A stretch of DNA of 64,000 nucleotides, from the NCBI GenBank assembly GCA_031551135.1, contig JAVBOA010000012.1, forward strand, positions 1 to 64,000, read 5' to 3'. Position numbers and translations under genes: made by a program. This document shows positions 32,252 to 42,263 of the stretch, in pieces (the stretch's first letter is position 1; every line of letters begins with the position of its first letter). The stretch comes from JAITVM01 sp031551135. GTDB taxonomy: Bacteria > Bacillota > Clostridia > Lachnospirales > JAITVM01. Under the pieces are notes generated by a model. It did no database searches and was not told the DNA's origin. It worked only from the letters and a program-made list of their open reading frames with translations.

Positions 32252-33769
32252 TTAACAACCTACCTTTCCGACCATCATACGGCCAATTTTTTCTTTATCA
32301 AATTCGCTGCTTTCGAGGCAACCGGTTATTTCGCCGCCGCACATAACAATGATTTTGTCACAAAGCGCAAGTAATTCATCAAGCTCAAAAGAAATCATAA
32401 GAACGCCTTTATTTTCGTTTTTCAGATGAATCAGCTTATCGTGCACAAATTCAATCGCGCCGATATCAAGGCCTCTCGTTGGGTGCGCGACTAATATAAA
32501 ATCAGGATTTTCGCCGGATTCTCTTGCTAAAATTACTTTCTGCTGATTACCTCCGGATAATGAACCAAGATTCAGAAATTCTGAAGAAGTGCGTATATCA
32601 TAATCTTTTATTTTCTGTTTTGCGTTTTGATTAATATTTGCTCTATTCAGAAAATATTTTCTGCTTCTGAAGATTTCTTTATCTTCAAGCCCCATAATAA
32701 GATTATCTTCGATGGAAAAATCCAGAACAAGACCTTCTTTATGCCTGTCTTGCGGAACATATCCGAAACTTTTATTGCGTCTGTCTTTTACATGCAGATT
32801 TTCTACGTTTTCGCCATTAAATTGTATAGTTCCGTTTTGGTTGCGGTATACACCGGAAAGAAGATGTATCAATTCGCTTTGCCCGGAGCCGTCCACACCT
32901 GCAATACCGACAATTTCACCTTTTTTAACTTCAAAACTAATATTATTTAAATTTTTTCCGCTTTTATCGGAATAATTTAAGCACTCGACTTTTAATGCAG
33001 GTACGCCGGATGTTGCGGATTTGCGTTCGGTTTTGCCGCCTATTTTTGCGCTTCTGCCGATCATTTTTTCTACAATTTCATCAACGCTTGTATTTTTTGT
33101 TATCAAATCACCTGTAAGTTTTCCGAGTCGGAAAACTGTTATTCTATCAGTAAAATCCATTACTTCCTGCAGTTTATGAGTAATAATTATTATTGTTTTA
33201 CCAAGTTTTTTCAATTTTTGAATTATATCGCCTAATTCTCTTATTTCTTGCGGAGTAAGAACCGCCGTAGGTTCGTCCAGGATTAGGATATCGCTTTTCC
33301 TATAAAGCGCTTTCAATATTTCGACTCTTTGCTGCGCGCCTACAGAAATATCTTTTACAAGAGCTTTTGAGTCAACAAACAATGAATATTCATCCATGAG
33401 TTTTTCGATATCCGCTGCAGCTTTTTTGCGGTCAAGAAAAAACTTTGAACCGTATTCGGTGCCAAGGATAATATTTTCGGTTGTTGTAAGCGTTGGGATC
33501 AGCCTAAAATGTTGGCTTACCATACCAATACCCATATTGATAGCGTCTTTTGTGCTTTTATAGTTTACTTCACTGCCCTTGATAAAAATTTTTCCGCTTG
33601 TTTTTAAAGTTGAGCCGTAAATCATATTTACAAAAGTTGATTTTCCGGCACCATTTTCTCCGACAATGGCGTGAACTGAATTATCGGTAATTTCTATAGA
33701 AATATTGTCATTGGCAATAAAATTCCCATATTTTTTTGTTAAGTCCTCTGTTTTTATAATAGGATTCAT
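32252..33769 (-). CDS. nupO: ABC transporter ATPase with two cassettes, NupO/YufO type
   Basis: 505 residues with two ATPase modules. The first is canonical: Walker A GENGAGKST (37-45), signature DISVGAQQRVEI and Walker B LILDEPT. The second has the degenerate P-loop GVDGSGQSEL and signature LSGGNQQKV with FILVAHPTRGLD, as usual in the sugar/nucleoside (MglA-like) family. The start follows TGGAGGAATAGCC. A hairpin just upstream may lower its expression relative to the lipoprotein gene. Confidence 0.92.
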   Translation of the reverse strand: MNPIIKTEDLTKKYGNFIANDNISIEITDNSVHAIVGENGAGKSTFVNMIYGSTLKTSGKIFIKGSEVNYKSTKDAINMGIGMVSQHFRLIPTLTTTENIILGTEYGSKFFLDRKKAAADIEKLMDEYSLFVDSKALVKDISVGAQQRVEILKALYRKSDILILDEPTAVLTPQEIRELGDIIQKLKKLGKTIIIITHKLQEVMDFTDRITVFRLGKLTGDLITKNTSVDEIVEKMIGRSAKIGGKTERKSATSGVPALKVECLNYSDKSGKNLNNISFEVKKGEIVGIAGVDGSGQSELIHLLSGVYRNQNGTIQFNGENVENLHVKDRRNKSFGYVPQDRHKEGLVLDFSIEDNLIMGLEDKEIFRSRKYFLNRANINQNAKQKIKDYDIRTSSEFLNLGSLSGGNQQKVILARESGENPDFILVAHPTRGLDIGAIEFVHDKLIHLKNENKGVLMISFELDELLALCDKIIVMCGGEITGCLESSEFDKEKIGRMMVGKVGC

Positions 33770-33782
33770 TGGCTATTCCTCC

Positions 33783-33817
33783 AAAAACGGGGCTGTATGC
33801 AAAAAGCAACAACCCCG
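33783..33817 (-). terminator. Intra-operon attenuating terminator
   Basis: On the minus strand CGGGG-TTGT pairs with ACAG-CCCCG and is followed by T5, ending only a few bases before the nupO RBS. Partial termination here would favour the binding-protein mRNA, a common arrangement in ABC operons. Confidence 0.6.
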
Positions 33818-33903
33818 AGATATACTGACGAACGAATAGATTTGTACACCTGTTCCATTCGGCAGAACAGCAATTTGCTAAAATAATTTGATTAAATTGC
33901 TTA

Positions 33904-34959
33904 TTACTCAACAGTATCCGGAACTTGAATTTCTCCGCTGATGATTTTGTCTCTGAAAGAGGTGATTTTATCCATTACATCTTGAGGGATTTTAACCCCA
34001 AGCTCTTCGTTTTTAGGGTTGAAACGGATATCCACGCCGTTTTCGCTTAAACCGTTTTTAGTGATACCGGCAGTAAAAGATTTATCTTTTGCATAAGCTG
34101 TAATCAGGTTTTCAACAAGAGTATCAACTGATTTAACATGGGAGGCCATGATTTTATCTGACTTGTCAAATTGGCCTGTGGCTGCGCCCAAAGGAATAAA
34201 ATCATTTTCGTTTGCTGCTTCAAAAACGCCTAAGTTACATGCTCCGGCACATGTAAAAATAAATTTTGCACCGTTTTTCGCCATAGCTGTGGCAGTTTCT
34301 TTTCCAAGAGCAGGGTCAGAGAAAGAGTTTGTGTATACAACTAAAATATCAGCATCTGTTTTGCCTACGGCTTTCGCGCCTTCAACGAATCCGGCTTCGA
34401 AACGTTTTAAAACAGGATTTCTCACTCCGGATATATATCCGACTTTGCCGTCGGACATAAGGCCTGCAAAAGCTCCCACTAAATAAGCGGCTTCTTGCTC
34501 TTTAAACTGCGCAGACATAACATTTGGTAAATCGCTCGCTTGTCCGTCAATTTGAATAAATTTTGTGTCGGGAAATTCTTTTGAAACAACAAGAGTAGCT
34601 TCCTCCAAAGAAGACGCGCCTACAACAATCAGCTCATTGCCGTCTCTTGCCAGAGTACGGAGAGTCGATTCCAATGAACCTGCATCTTTCGGAGTGACAA
34701 CAGTCGCTTCGATATTGGCGTTTGCGGCATCGGCAGCCATAACGCCGGCATTGATAGCGTCGTTGAAAGCTTGGTCACCAAGTCCGGCAGTGTCTGTAAG
34801 ATATCCTACTTTAATAACATCCTGCGCAGCTTGTTCGGCTTGCGATTCTGTGGCAGGTGCGCCGGAAGAATCTCCAGTATTTGTATTTGGCTGGCTGCAT
34901 GACGTAAACAGCATCATCGCTGCAACAAGCGTAACTGAGAGTACTCTCTTCATTTTCAT
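33904..34959 (-). CDS. nupN: BMP-family nucleoside-binding lipoprotein
   Basis: 351 residues. A lipoprotein signal peptide ends in the lipobox FTSC (Cys about 20), followed by a Ser/Thr/Gln-rich linker. The body begins VGYLTDTAGLGDQAFNDA, the typical start of Bmp/PnrA/NupN proteins, which bind purine nucleosides. It is anchored outside the membrane and delivers substrate to the permeases. GGAGG lies 9 nt before ATG 34959. It is the first gene of the nup operon. Confidence 0.92.
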   Translation of the reverse strand: MKMKRVLSVTLVAAMMLFTSCSQPNTNTGDSSGAPATESQAEQAAQDVIKVGYLTDTAGLGDQAFNDAINAGVMAADAANANIEATVVTPKDAGSLESTLRTLARDGNELIVVGASSLEEATLVVSKEFPDTKFIQIDGQASDLPNVMSAQFKEQEAAYLVGAFAGLMSDGKVGYISGVRNPVLKRFEAGFVEGAKAVGKTDADILVVYTNSFSDPALGKETATAMAKNGAKFIFTCAGACNLGVFEAANENDFIPLGAATGQFDKSDKIMASHVKSVDTLVENLITAYAKDKSFTAGITKNGLSENGVDIRFNPKNEELGVKIPQDVMDKITSFRDKIISGEIQVPDTVE

Positions 34960-35346
34960 TATAAATACCTCCTATTTATTGCAATTCCATATTTGATTTG
35001 CTCTTCACAAGGCGGAAAATGCTAAAATTAATACATTTTTTCGGCGAAGCGAAACGGAATTGCTATATAGTATTGTCATTGCTCTGTAAACTTAGCATAA
35101 CAAAAATAACAATAACAAAAAAGGACATATGGCAGTAATTTTGAAAAATATATATCTCTTATAATGGTAAATCAATTTAAGAGTGACACAATGTATATAT
35201 TTGGTTAAATTTATATAAATGAATGAAATCAAAATTCATATTTGTTCCAATCCCAGGAATAAAGTTCTTGCCACATGACATTTTTTTTATGCAGCTTATA
35301 AAGTATAATCACATTAAAAAACGCCAACCTGTGGAGGTTTATTGAT
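34960..35346. other. Divergent region between nupN and the sulfatase gene
   Basis: 387 bp without a gene. Towards nupN, an 8-bp inverted repeat (GCAATTCC 34981-34988, GGAATTGC 35056-35063) encloses further pairing segments. A possible promoter (TTTACA with TATATA, on the minus strand) lies at its outer edge. The middle is plain AT-rich DNA. Towards the sulfatase gene a TATAAT-like box (about 35,305) is seen without a clear -35, which would suit activator-dependent transcription by the Crp/Fnr protein encoded downstream. Confidence 0.45.
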
Positions 35347-36840
35347 ATGGATTACCCAAACGAACAAACTAATATTGTGTTAATTATGAATGATCATCAG
35401 GCGTATTACCGCCATGGATGGGACGGAGGCGTAAAACCGAAACGTCCTTATTTTGATAAACTTGCGGAGCAGGGTGTTGAATTTACTAAATCTTATTGTG
35501 CAACGCCGCTTTGCGGACCTGTGAGACGTTCTTTTATTAATGGTCTGTTTCCGCATAATCACGGACATTATTATAACGACTCAAAAGTTTCATATGACAA
35601 TGAAGAAAGTTACCTTAAAATACTGAAAGAAAATAATTATGATGTTTATTATTATGGAAAATGGCATGCCGGCCCGGGGACTGCAATCAGCGAACACGGC
35701 TGTGAGGGATTTAGCTGTGAAGCCTATGGAAATCCCTATATAACAAAGGAATATAAAGAATATCTTGAAAAAAGAAATCTGCCTGAAGCTAGGCATTTTA
35801 TAGAACATAATTTTACACCGGAGCGTTTTGCAGAAGAGGGTTTTTTTGTAGACATTTGCGAAAATATTGAATACCAGTGTAAATCAACCTGGTGCGGAGA
35901 ACATGCCTCAGGCATAACTGTAACCCCGGAGGATACCCATGAATCATTTTTTCTTGCGAATCTCGCTTGTGAAAAATTAGAAGAAATAGCCTCCTCAAAA
36001 AATAAAAAGCCTTTTCATTTGAGGGTTGACTTTTGGGGGCCGCACCAACCGTTTTTTCCAACGCAAAAATACGCAGATATGTATAACCCCGACGATATTC
36101 AGATTTACGGCAATTTCTATGATACTCTCGAAAATAAACCGGAAGTGCATATGCTGGATGACAACAGGCTGATTAGCAAGGACAACAAAATGATTGTGCC
36201 TTCGCCTTTAGAATGGAAGGAATGGCAGAAAGTTTTGGCAAGAGCCTATGCTCATCAAACAATGATTGACGCAGCAGGCGGGCGTATTCTTGATAAACTG
36301 AAAGAATTGGGACTCGACAAAAACACGCTTATAATTTGGACTACAGATCATGGCGACGGGCTTGCAAGTCATGGCGGACATTTTGATAAATCTTCGTATA
36401 TGACAGAAGAGGTAATGAGAATACCGATGGCTATTTCATATCCCGAAAAAATAAATCCGAATACCAAAAACGACAGGCTGGTTTCAAATTTGGATTTGCC
36501 GACAACGATTTTGGCTTCTGCCGGACTTTCTTTTAAAAATAAAACCGACAGCCGTAATCTTTTTGATGCTATCGATATGAATAAGTCTTGGCCGGACGAT
36601 TTATTCTGTGAAACATTTGGCCATGGATATAAAGAACGCATTCGCGGTAGAATGTATGTAAACGGCGATTTTAAATATGTTAAATTTGAGGGACAGATGA
36701 AGGAATTGTATAATCTTGCGGAAGACCCGTATGAAATGAATAACCTTGCCCTTGACGAAGGCTATGCTGATATGATACAAAAGATGGAGGACGGATTGCA
36801 GAAATTGCAAAGTGAAAATGGCGACACTCATGTGTTTTAA
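35347..36840 (+). CDS. Cys-type sulfatase (arylsulfatase family)
   Basis: 497 residues. The sulfatase signature is CGPVR (Cys56), whose Cys must be converted to formylglycine; the following RSFINGLFPHNHG agrees. Metal ligands are visible in IVLIMNDHQ and TDHGDGLASHGGH. There is no signal peptide, so the enzyme is cytoplasmic and acts on imported sulfated compounds, sulfated sugars for example. An anaerobic maturase (anSME) is needed but not encoded here. ATG 35347 follows TGGAGGT. The regulator gene starts 30 bp downstream in the same direction. Confidence 0.88.
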   Translation: MDYPNEQTNIVLIMNDHQAYYRHGWDGGVKPKRPYFDKLAEQGVEFTKSYCATPLCGPVRRSFINGLFPHNHGHYYNDSKVSYDNEESYLKILKENNYDVYYYGKWHAGPGTAISEHGCEGFSCEAYGNPYITKEYKEYLEKRNLPEARHFIEHNFTPERFAEEGFFVDICENIEYQCKSTWCGEHASGITVTPEDTHESFFLANLACEKLEEIASSKNKKPFHLRVDFWGPHQPFFPTQKYADMYNPDDIQIYGNFYDTLENKPEVHMLDDNRLISKDNKMIVPSPLEWKEWQKVLARAYAHQTMIDAAGGRILDKLKELGLDKNTLIIWTTDHGDGLASHGGHFDKSSYMTEEVMRIPMAISYPEKINPNTKNDRLVSNLDLPTTILASAGLSFKNKTDSRNLFDAIDMNKSWPDDLFCETFGHGYKERIRGRMYVNGDFKYVKFEGQMKELYNLAEDPYEMNNLALDEGYADMIQKMEDGLQKLQSENGDTHVF

Positions 36841-36869
36841 TAATAGGTTTATATAAAGCAGGTGACTAT

Positions 36870-37583
36870 ATGACTTTAGATGAATTAACAAACATAAATC
36901 CAGTAGCATTACAAATTGTTGAGAGAATGCCGGAATATGTCAAAAATTCATCCAAGGTCATTTTTTTTCAGCAAAATATGTTTATTGTAGAAAAGGGCGA
37001 GCCTGCTAATAGTATATATATTTTTTGTGAAGGCGAAGTCGAGGTAATCAACAATTTTGAAAATGGCAGGTTTTATGTGCTCAAAAAGAATACGCCGGAA
37101 AGTTCGCATTATGACGAAATTCCTGATTTTTTCGGTTCGATAGCGATATTGGGAGGGCGGGAAACATACGCTTCGTCTGTGCTTGCCAGGTCTCATTGCA
37201 CAACAATAAGGGTATCAAGAACAGATTTTTCAAAATGGTTTCATGAGGATTTTTCCTTTGCAGTTCATATATCTAAATTAATTGCAAAACAGCATTGCGA
37301 TAGCGCTGAGCTTTATGGAAATACAAGAGTATATCCGATAAAATTTCTTATGGTGAAATATTTGATGGAAAGCTATAGGCAGAGCAAAGAAAGCGAGTTA
37401 TTTATATTGAAGGACAAAAGGCGAGAGCTTGCCGGTCTGTTTTGCAGCACTGAAAGAACAATTAACCGTACTGTGAAATTTTTGCAAAACAATGGTTTCA
37501 TACAGATTTTTAGAGGCAAAATTGCCGTTTCGCCGGATAATTATAAAAAAATGCTGGAAAAGTTTGATACTTTATTGGAATAG
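36870..37583 (+). CDS. Crp/Fnr-family transcription regulator
   Basis: 237 residues: an N-terminal cyclic-nucleotide-binding-like beta roll (about 25-130, with the VEKGEPANSIYIFCEGEVEV hallmark), a dimer helix, and a C-terminal winged helix (RRELAGLFCSTERTINRTVK). There is no Cys cluster for iron-sulfur sensing in the FNR pattern. It resembles the PrfA/YeiL-like Crp members of clostridia. It probably controls the adjacent sulfatase gene, with which it forms an operon; the ligand is unknown. Confidence 0.85.
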   Translation: MTLDELTNINPVALQIVERMPEYVKNSSKVIFFQQNMFIVEKGEPANSIYIFCEGEVEVINNFENGRFYVLKKNTPESSHYDEIPDFFGSIAILGGRETYASSVLARSHCTTIRVSRTDFSKWFHEDFSFAVHISKLIAKQHCDSAELYGNTRVYPIKFLMVKYLMESYRQSKESELFILKDKRRELAGLFCSTERTINRTVKFLQNNGFIQIFRGKIAVSPDNYKKMLEKFDTLLE

Positions 37584-37593
37584 AAAATTTTTA

Positions 37594-37633
37594 TACTATT
37601 TTCAATATAAATGATAGAAAAACGAAAATAGTA
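37594..37633. mobile_element. Short MITE relic (40 bp)
   Basis: Only the two ends of the element remain: TACTATTTTCA (37594-37604) and its near complement ending at 37633, flanked by TTA on both sides. Internal sequence is deleted relative to the 112-bp copies. Confidence 0.7.
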
Positions 37634-37660
37634 TTATTTGCTGATACAATTTGATATATA

Positions 37661-37700
37661 AAAAAACTTCACAGCGGAGTGCTCCGATGTGAAGTTTTTT
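37661..37700. terminator. Bidirectional terminator between crp-like and GH13 genes
   Basis: A 13-bp stem AAAAAACTTCACA / TGTGAAGTTTTTT with an inner CGGAG/CTCCG hairpin. Its TTCACAGCGGAG also occurs inside the 112-bp MITEs, so part of it may derive from one. Confidence 0.8.
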
Positions 37701-37722
37701 ACGTCAAAAGAGAATTAGTTAA

Positions 37723-39840
37723 TTATTCTGTTTTTAAATCAACATTAGTGAGTAAAAGGCTGCTGAACGGCGGCATTGTAATATTTAAGAGCCCGTCTTT
37801 TACAAAAAAGCGGCGGCGGTCGGAATAAAATGTATCGTTTGCCGTGCCGAAAACTTGGTAAAGTGAGGAATCTTTTTTGACATTTGCTTTCCAAACCGGA
37901 ATATTCATCGCGCGTTCGTTTTCGTTGTTATTAATAATAACAATGACGCTTTCTTCGTGCATCCAACGCCCGAAACACATCACTCCGTAATTTGAATAGA
38001 GAAATAAAACCGGTCCTTTTTTTATTGCCAGCGAGTTTTTATGAAAGGCAATTATTTCTTTATGAAAATCCAATAAAACTTTATTTTCATGTCCCCAAGG
38101 GAACGGCCTACGGTTGTCGGGGTCGGTCCAGCCGACTGCACCGGCTTCGTCGCCGTAATAAACGGTAGGCGCGCCCGGCCAAGTCATTTGAAACATTACG
38201 GCTTCCAGCATTATCGATAATCTTATATTTATTCCGGCCTCGAATGCTCCTTTTGTGTGAAGCCTGCCTTCGGTCATATTTGTTCTTGTCAGAAAACGAG
38301 AGTGGTCATGGTTAGAAAGCTGATTCATCGAGCAATAAAGTGACTGGTACGAAAAGCGTGACATAAAATAACGCATTGTGTTTTCAAAAACCATTCCGTT
38401 TCTAAGCATATCCGGATTAAATGATTCGCTGTGCTTTTCCATACCGGTCAAAAACCAAGTCAACGGCTCCATAAAAGCATCATAGTTCATAACGGTGTCC
38501 CATTGGTCACCTTTCAGCCAGTCTTGAGGGTCTCCGTAATGCTCCGCCAAAATAATCGCATCGGGATTTGCTTCTTTTACGGAATTTCGAAAATCCTTCC
38601 AAAATTTATGGTTAAATTCTTTGCTATGACCTAAATCAGCGGCAACGTCCAGCCGCCAGCCGTCTGCATTAAAAGGAGGAGAAACCCATTTTGCTCCGAC
38701 TTTTAAAATATAATTATAAAGCTCTTCAGAACCTTCAAAATTTAATTTCGGGTGATTGTCGTGCCCCCACCAACTGTCATAGCAATCGTTATTCGGCCAG
38801 TTATTATCATACCATCTGAAATAATCGTGATAAATACTTTTTTCTTCACGGTAAGCGCCTTTTTCATAACCGCCGGCGGCATAAAAACCTTCTTTGTCCA
38901 TCCATTTATTAAATGCTCCGCAATGGTTGAACACGCCGTCTAAAATAACTTTTATTCCATTTTCATGAGCGATTTTTATAAGCTCAATCATAATATTATT
39001 GCTTGCTTCTAAATTGACTTTGTTCGTCGTGCGCTGAATGTACATATTTGCATACCGGTTTAATAATTTATCCGTAGAAAGCGGCTTTTCATTATCCTCA
39101 ATCAAAACACCGTAATGCGGGTCGACATAATCATAATCTTGGGTATCATATTTGTGGTTTGAGGGCGAAACGAAAATAGGGTTAAAATAAATCGCCTCTA
39201 TTCCTAATTCTTTAAGATAGGACATTTTTTTTATAACACCGGATAAATCACCGCCGTAAAAATTACAAATATCATCAGATTTTACATCGGAATCCCAATC
39301 TGTTATTTTTTTTGCAACACGTCCTAAATACATATATTCGTAATCGACAACGTCGTTTTTCTCATCGCCGTTAAAAAATCTGTAAACATATATTTGATAC
39401 ATAACTGCGCCTTTTGCCCAATCAGGAGTTTCGAAACCATAAATTACATTGAAATTGTATATTTGGTCAATATCGGTATAAATTCCGCGTTTGTTATAAA
39501 AATATACAATATTGTCTTTTTCTAAAGAAAAATAATATTTTAATTGGTTTTTTGTATAACTTAGGTTAATATAATAATAGTCAAATAGTTCTTCGGAATA
39601 ATAGTAGGACATTGGAATTTTTTCGCTGTCAAAATGTATAAAAACACGATCAATATTATTTTTTCCTGTACGAATTTTAATTGAAATATTTTCGTTGATT
39701 TTCGGCTGGCAAGGCGACACAAAAATTTCGCTTTCGTCACTAAAAATAGCTTCAATATTAATATATTGTTTGGAAAGTTTTTGTAATAAAGAGATTTTTT
39801 CTGTTTTTCCTAAGTTTTTAATATCTATGATATTTTGCAT
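37723..39840 (-). CDS. GH13 alpha-glucan hydrolase (neopullulanase/cyclomaltodextrinase-like)
   Basis: 705 residues. An N-terminal beta-sandwich of the CBM34 type (about 1-140) leads into the (beta/alpha)8 barrel starting at WAKGAVMYQIYVYRF. Catalytic residues: nucleophile Asp398 in GWRLDVAAD, acid/base Glu433 in LAEHYGD, and Asp512 in NHDHSR. A C-terminal domain follows. No signal peptide, so it hydrolyses imported maltodextrins inside the cell. It stands alone, with GGAGG before the ATG, and is not in an operon with sugar transport genes here. Confidence 0.93.
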   Translation of the reverse strand: MQNIIDIKNLGKTEKISLLQKLSKQYINIEAIFSDESEIFVSPCQPKINENISIKIRTGKNNIDRVFIHFDSEKIPMSYYYSEELFDYYYINLSYTKNQLKYYFSLEKDNIVYFYNKRGIYTDIDQIYNFNVIYGFETPDWAKGAVMYQIYVYRFFNGDEKNDVVDYEYMYLGRVAKKITDWDSDVKSDDICNFYGGDLSGVIKKMSYLKELGIEAIYFNPIFVSPSNHKYDTQDYDYVDPHYGVLIEDNEKPLSTDKLLNRYANMYIQRTTNKVNLEASNNIMIELIKIAHENGIKVILDGVFNHCGAFNKWMDKEGFYAAGGYEKGAYREEKSIYHDYFRWYDNNWPNNDCYDSWWGHDNHPKLNFEGSEELYNYILKVGAKWVSPPFNADGWRLDVAADLGHSKEFNHKFWKDFRNSVKEANPDAIILAEHYGDPQDWLKGDQWDTVMNYDAFMEPLTWFLTGMEKHSESFNPDMLRNGMVFENTMRYFMSRFSYQSLYCSMNQLSNHDHSRFLTRTNMTEGRLHTKGAFEAGINIRLSIMLEAVMFQMTWPGAPTVYYGDEAGAVGWTDPDNRRPFPWGHENKVLLDFHKEIIAFHKNSLAIKKGPVLFLYSNYGVMCFGRWMHEESVIVIINNNENERAMNIPVWKANVKKDSSLYQVFGTANDTFYSDRRRFFVKDGLLNITMPPFSSLLLTNVDLKTE

Positions 39841-39988
39841 AGGTGCCTCCGTTTGTAAACTATCTCCATTTTAAAGGATAAAAAATAGAATAGTATAAAT
39901 ATTATTAATCAGCAGAAGTATATCCACCAGAACTAATTATACCATATCTATACAAATTGAAAATAGTATAAAATGAGGAGGAATTTTT

Positions 39989-41986
39989 ATGAGATGTAGA
40001 AAATGTGGAGTCGAACTGCCCCAAGACTCACAATATTGCAGCAATTGCGGCAAAAAAAACAGAGCCGGAGAGAAAGTTACATTTAAAACCGTTATGTGGG
40101 CTTTGTTGACAATAGCTTGTTTTTTTGCGGTCACATTCGCATTAGTTTATTTTTTATCAATCAATAATGTATTAAATGTCGTACAAAACTTTTTTAATCC
40201 TCAAGCACCGGCCGTGAACCCGGAGCCCGAGCCGATTGTATCAGTTGCTCCTTCTCCAACTCCTACAGCGGAATTAAAAGTTGAAGTTCCCGAATTCAAA
40301 AAAGAGGAAGTTGAAAAAACAGGATTTGGATATACTGAATTCTATGACAATGAAAAACTTTTTTATATAAATCCTAAAACAAAGAATATTGTTCTGAATA
40401 TGGATTATAGAAATGTTTCCGAACGAGAGGCAATTATATCTAAAAGAGAAGTAAAATCGATTTTCAAGCAAATGAATTATATATATGCGATTACTGAAAA
40501 CGAAATCATTCGAATAGATTATGAAAACGAAAATAATGAAAGTATTTTAACTTCGGTTAAAGCGTTAAGTTTTTTTGTTGATAAAGACTTTATATTTTAT
40601 ACGGTAAGGCGTTCTGCACTTACAAATGATTTGTTTAGAATTGATAAAAACGGCGGGAATCCTGTTCTGGTTGCTGAAAATATTTTTAATTTTGATATAA
40701 ACCAAAATATCAGCACAGTTTTTTATTCCAGCATTGTTGAAAAAGAAAATTATGATGAGAAAAACGGGAACATGAAATTTATTCAACTTCAAAAACCAAC
40801 GGAAAGCACAATCGGTTATCTAACAATATTCGCATGTGATTATGCGGGCGAGGGCAAATATAAATTTGCGGAAAAGCCTGTGGACTCCCTGTTGAATTTC
40901 TTTACGACACAATTCGCTTTTCTTGATGAAAGAACGGCGTTTTCGATAAATCATTATTATTCTACTACTTTATGTGTCGCTGAAAATAACCGTGATAAAT
41001 ATATTTCTTTGGACAGCGCAAAAGACCAATTGAGAGATTATTTTTTGTTTGACGAAAATATTTATTATACGAAATATGAAAACGACCGACCGTATATTTA
41101 TGGGTTTTACAGGTATAATTACGCAACAGGCGAATCTACAAAAATCACCGAGACTATTCCGTATACTAATATAAAAATCGATAACGGTGTTGTTTATATT
41201 TTGATAGACAGCCGCTATGTAATTACTTGCAATCTCGACGGCTCCAGCAAAAAAGGATTTTTTGATTTTTCCGACGAAGAAAAAGAATTGGGTTCTTTTA
41301 TAGATTTTGACAATGAGAATCTTTATTTTAAAAATGCGATTTTAGGCCGTGATAAAAATGAATTGTTTTACGTGATAAAAGACAATAATCAAACAATGCG
41401 CTACAATTATGATGTTCCGCGTGAATATAAATCAGATTATCCGGCAAGCGAAAAATATTTCGCGCTTTTGACAGATTCGAATTTTCTTACGCAGAAAAAA
41501 GCTTTCGCTATTCAGGATATAAATTCTGATAATATTCCGGAAGTTTTTATCGCGGATAATAACAACGAAAATGTCGAAACTAATTCATATTATTTCGAAA
41601 ATCTTACGAATACAAAGATTTATACTTTTGTCGAAAATAATTTAGCGGAAGTAGAAATCCAAAATCCGAATTTGTTTTCAACTTCATTGCTTTTTAACCG
41701 CTTTGATGATGAATTAATTACTTACAGCAAGAAAGACGGTTTTCTTGAAATAGCGTACAACGCTTTGGATGGCACTAAATTTACCACAAGACCGTATTTA
41801 AAGCAGGAAACAATTGAGGAAAAAGAAAAATATTTTATGTATACCGACGGCTTATACAAAGAAATTTCTTATGATGATTTTTTGGCGTTTAAAGATGAAA
41901 TCGAGAGGGGATATTTTGCGTATCTTCGAAAACTCGATATCAATATTTCAAATATAATCGAGAATTTATACTTCTCTGTGCAATAA
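39989..41986 (+). CDS. Zinc-ribbon membrane protein with large extracellular domain
   Basis: 665 residues. A zinc ribbon (CRKCG...CSNCGKK, 3-22) precedes one transmembrane helix (about 35-57), a Pro/Glu linker, and about 560 extracellular residues with repeated beta strands of the type 'YRIDKNGG', which suggests a beta-propeller similar to DUF5050 proteins. The function of this architecture, common in clostridia, is unknown; sensing or wall association is possible. It ends 16 bp before citD in the same direction, so it may share the citrate lyase transcript. GGAGGAA precedes the ATG. Confidence 0.65.
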   Translation: MRCRKCGVELPQDSQYCSNCGKKNRAGEKVTFKTVMWALLTIACFFAVTFALVYFLSINNVLNVVQNFFNPQAPAVNPEPEPIVSVAPSPTPTAELKVEVPEFKKEEVEKTGFGYTEFYDNEKLFYINPKTKNIVLNMDYRNVSEREAIISKREVKSIFKQMNYIYAITENEIIRIDYENENNESILTSVKALSFFVDKDFIFYTVRRSALTNDLFRIDKNGGNPVLVAENIFNFDINQNISTVFYSSIVEKENYDEKNGNMKFIQLQKPTESTIGYLTIFACDYAGEGKYKFAEKPVDSLLNFFTTQFAFLDERTAFSINHYYSTTLCVAENNRDKYISLDSAKDQLRDYFLFDENIYYTKYENDRPYIYGFYRYNYATGESTKITETIPYTNIKIDNGVVYILIDSRYVITCNLDGSSKKGFFDFSDEEKELGSFIDFDNENLYFKNAILGRDKNELFYVIKDNNQTMRYNYDVPREYKSDYPASEKYFALLTDSNFLTQKKAFAIQDINSDNIPEVFIADNNNENVETNSYYFENLTNTKIYTFVENNLAEVEIQNPNLFSTSLLFNRFDDELITYSKKDGFLEIAYNALDGTKFTTRPYLKQETIEEKEKYFMYTDGLYKEISYDDFLAFKDEIERGYFAYLRKLDINISNIIENLYFSVQ

Positions 41987-42002
41987 TTAAGGAGCTTTAT
42001 AA

Positions 42003-42263
42003 ATGGAAATAATAAAAACTGCTAAAGCGGGGTCGCTTTTTTCAAATGATGTTTTGATTATGATTTCACCGAATGACGAGCTGGTTATCGAGCTTGACAC
42101 GATTGTCAAACAATTTGAAGAAGCGATTCTTGACACAATACAAAATAAACTTGCTGAAATGAATGTTGCGAAAGGTTTAATTCAAATTAAGGATAAAGGC
42201 GCACTAGATTATACTCTGCGTGCACGTTTGGAAACAGCGATTTTAAGGGGGATTGAATTGTGA
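42003..42263 (+). CDS. citD: Citrate lyase acyl carrier protein (gamma subunit)
   Basis: 86 residues, the normal CitD length. Ser14 in AGSLFSNDV is the site for the 2'-(5''-triphosphoribosyl)-3'-dephospho-CoA prosthetic group. The acyl group carried here is exchanged by CitF and cleaved by CitE. AAGGAGC precedes the ATG; the stop overlaps citE by 4 nt. Confidence 0.95.
   Translation: MEIIKTAKAGSLFSNDVLIMISPNDELVIELDTIVKQFEEAILDTIQNKLAEMNVAKGLIQIKDKGALDYTLRARLETAILRGIEL

Noticed and set aside
34960..35080. Purine riboswitch before nupN
   Set aside because: The three-helix core and conserved loop sequences of the guanine/adenine class are not present on the minus strand, although the regulated gene would fit.
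39857..39975. Further MITE copies upstream of the zinc-ribbon protein gene
   Set aside because: TGAAAATAGTA is present once near 39,965 and a degenerate end near 39,890, but no matching pair of ends with TTA flanks could be defined.
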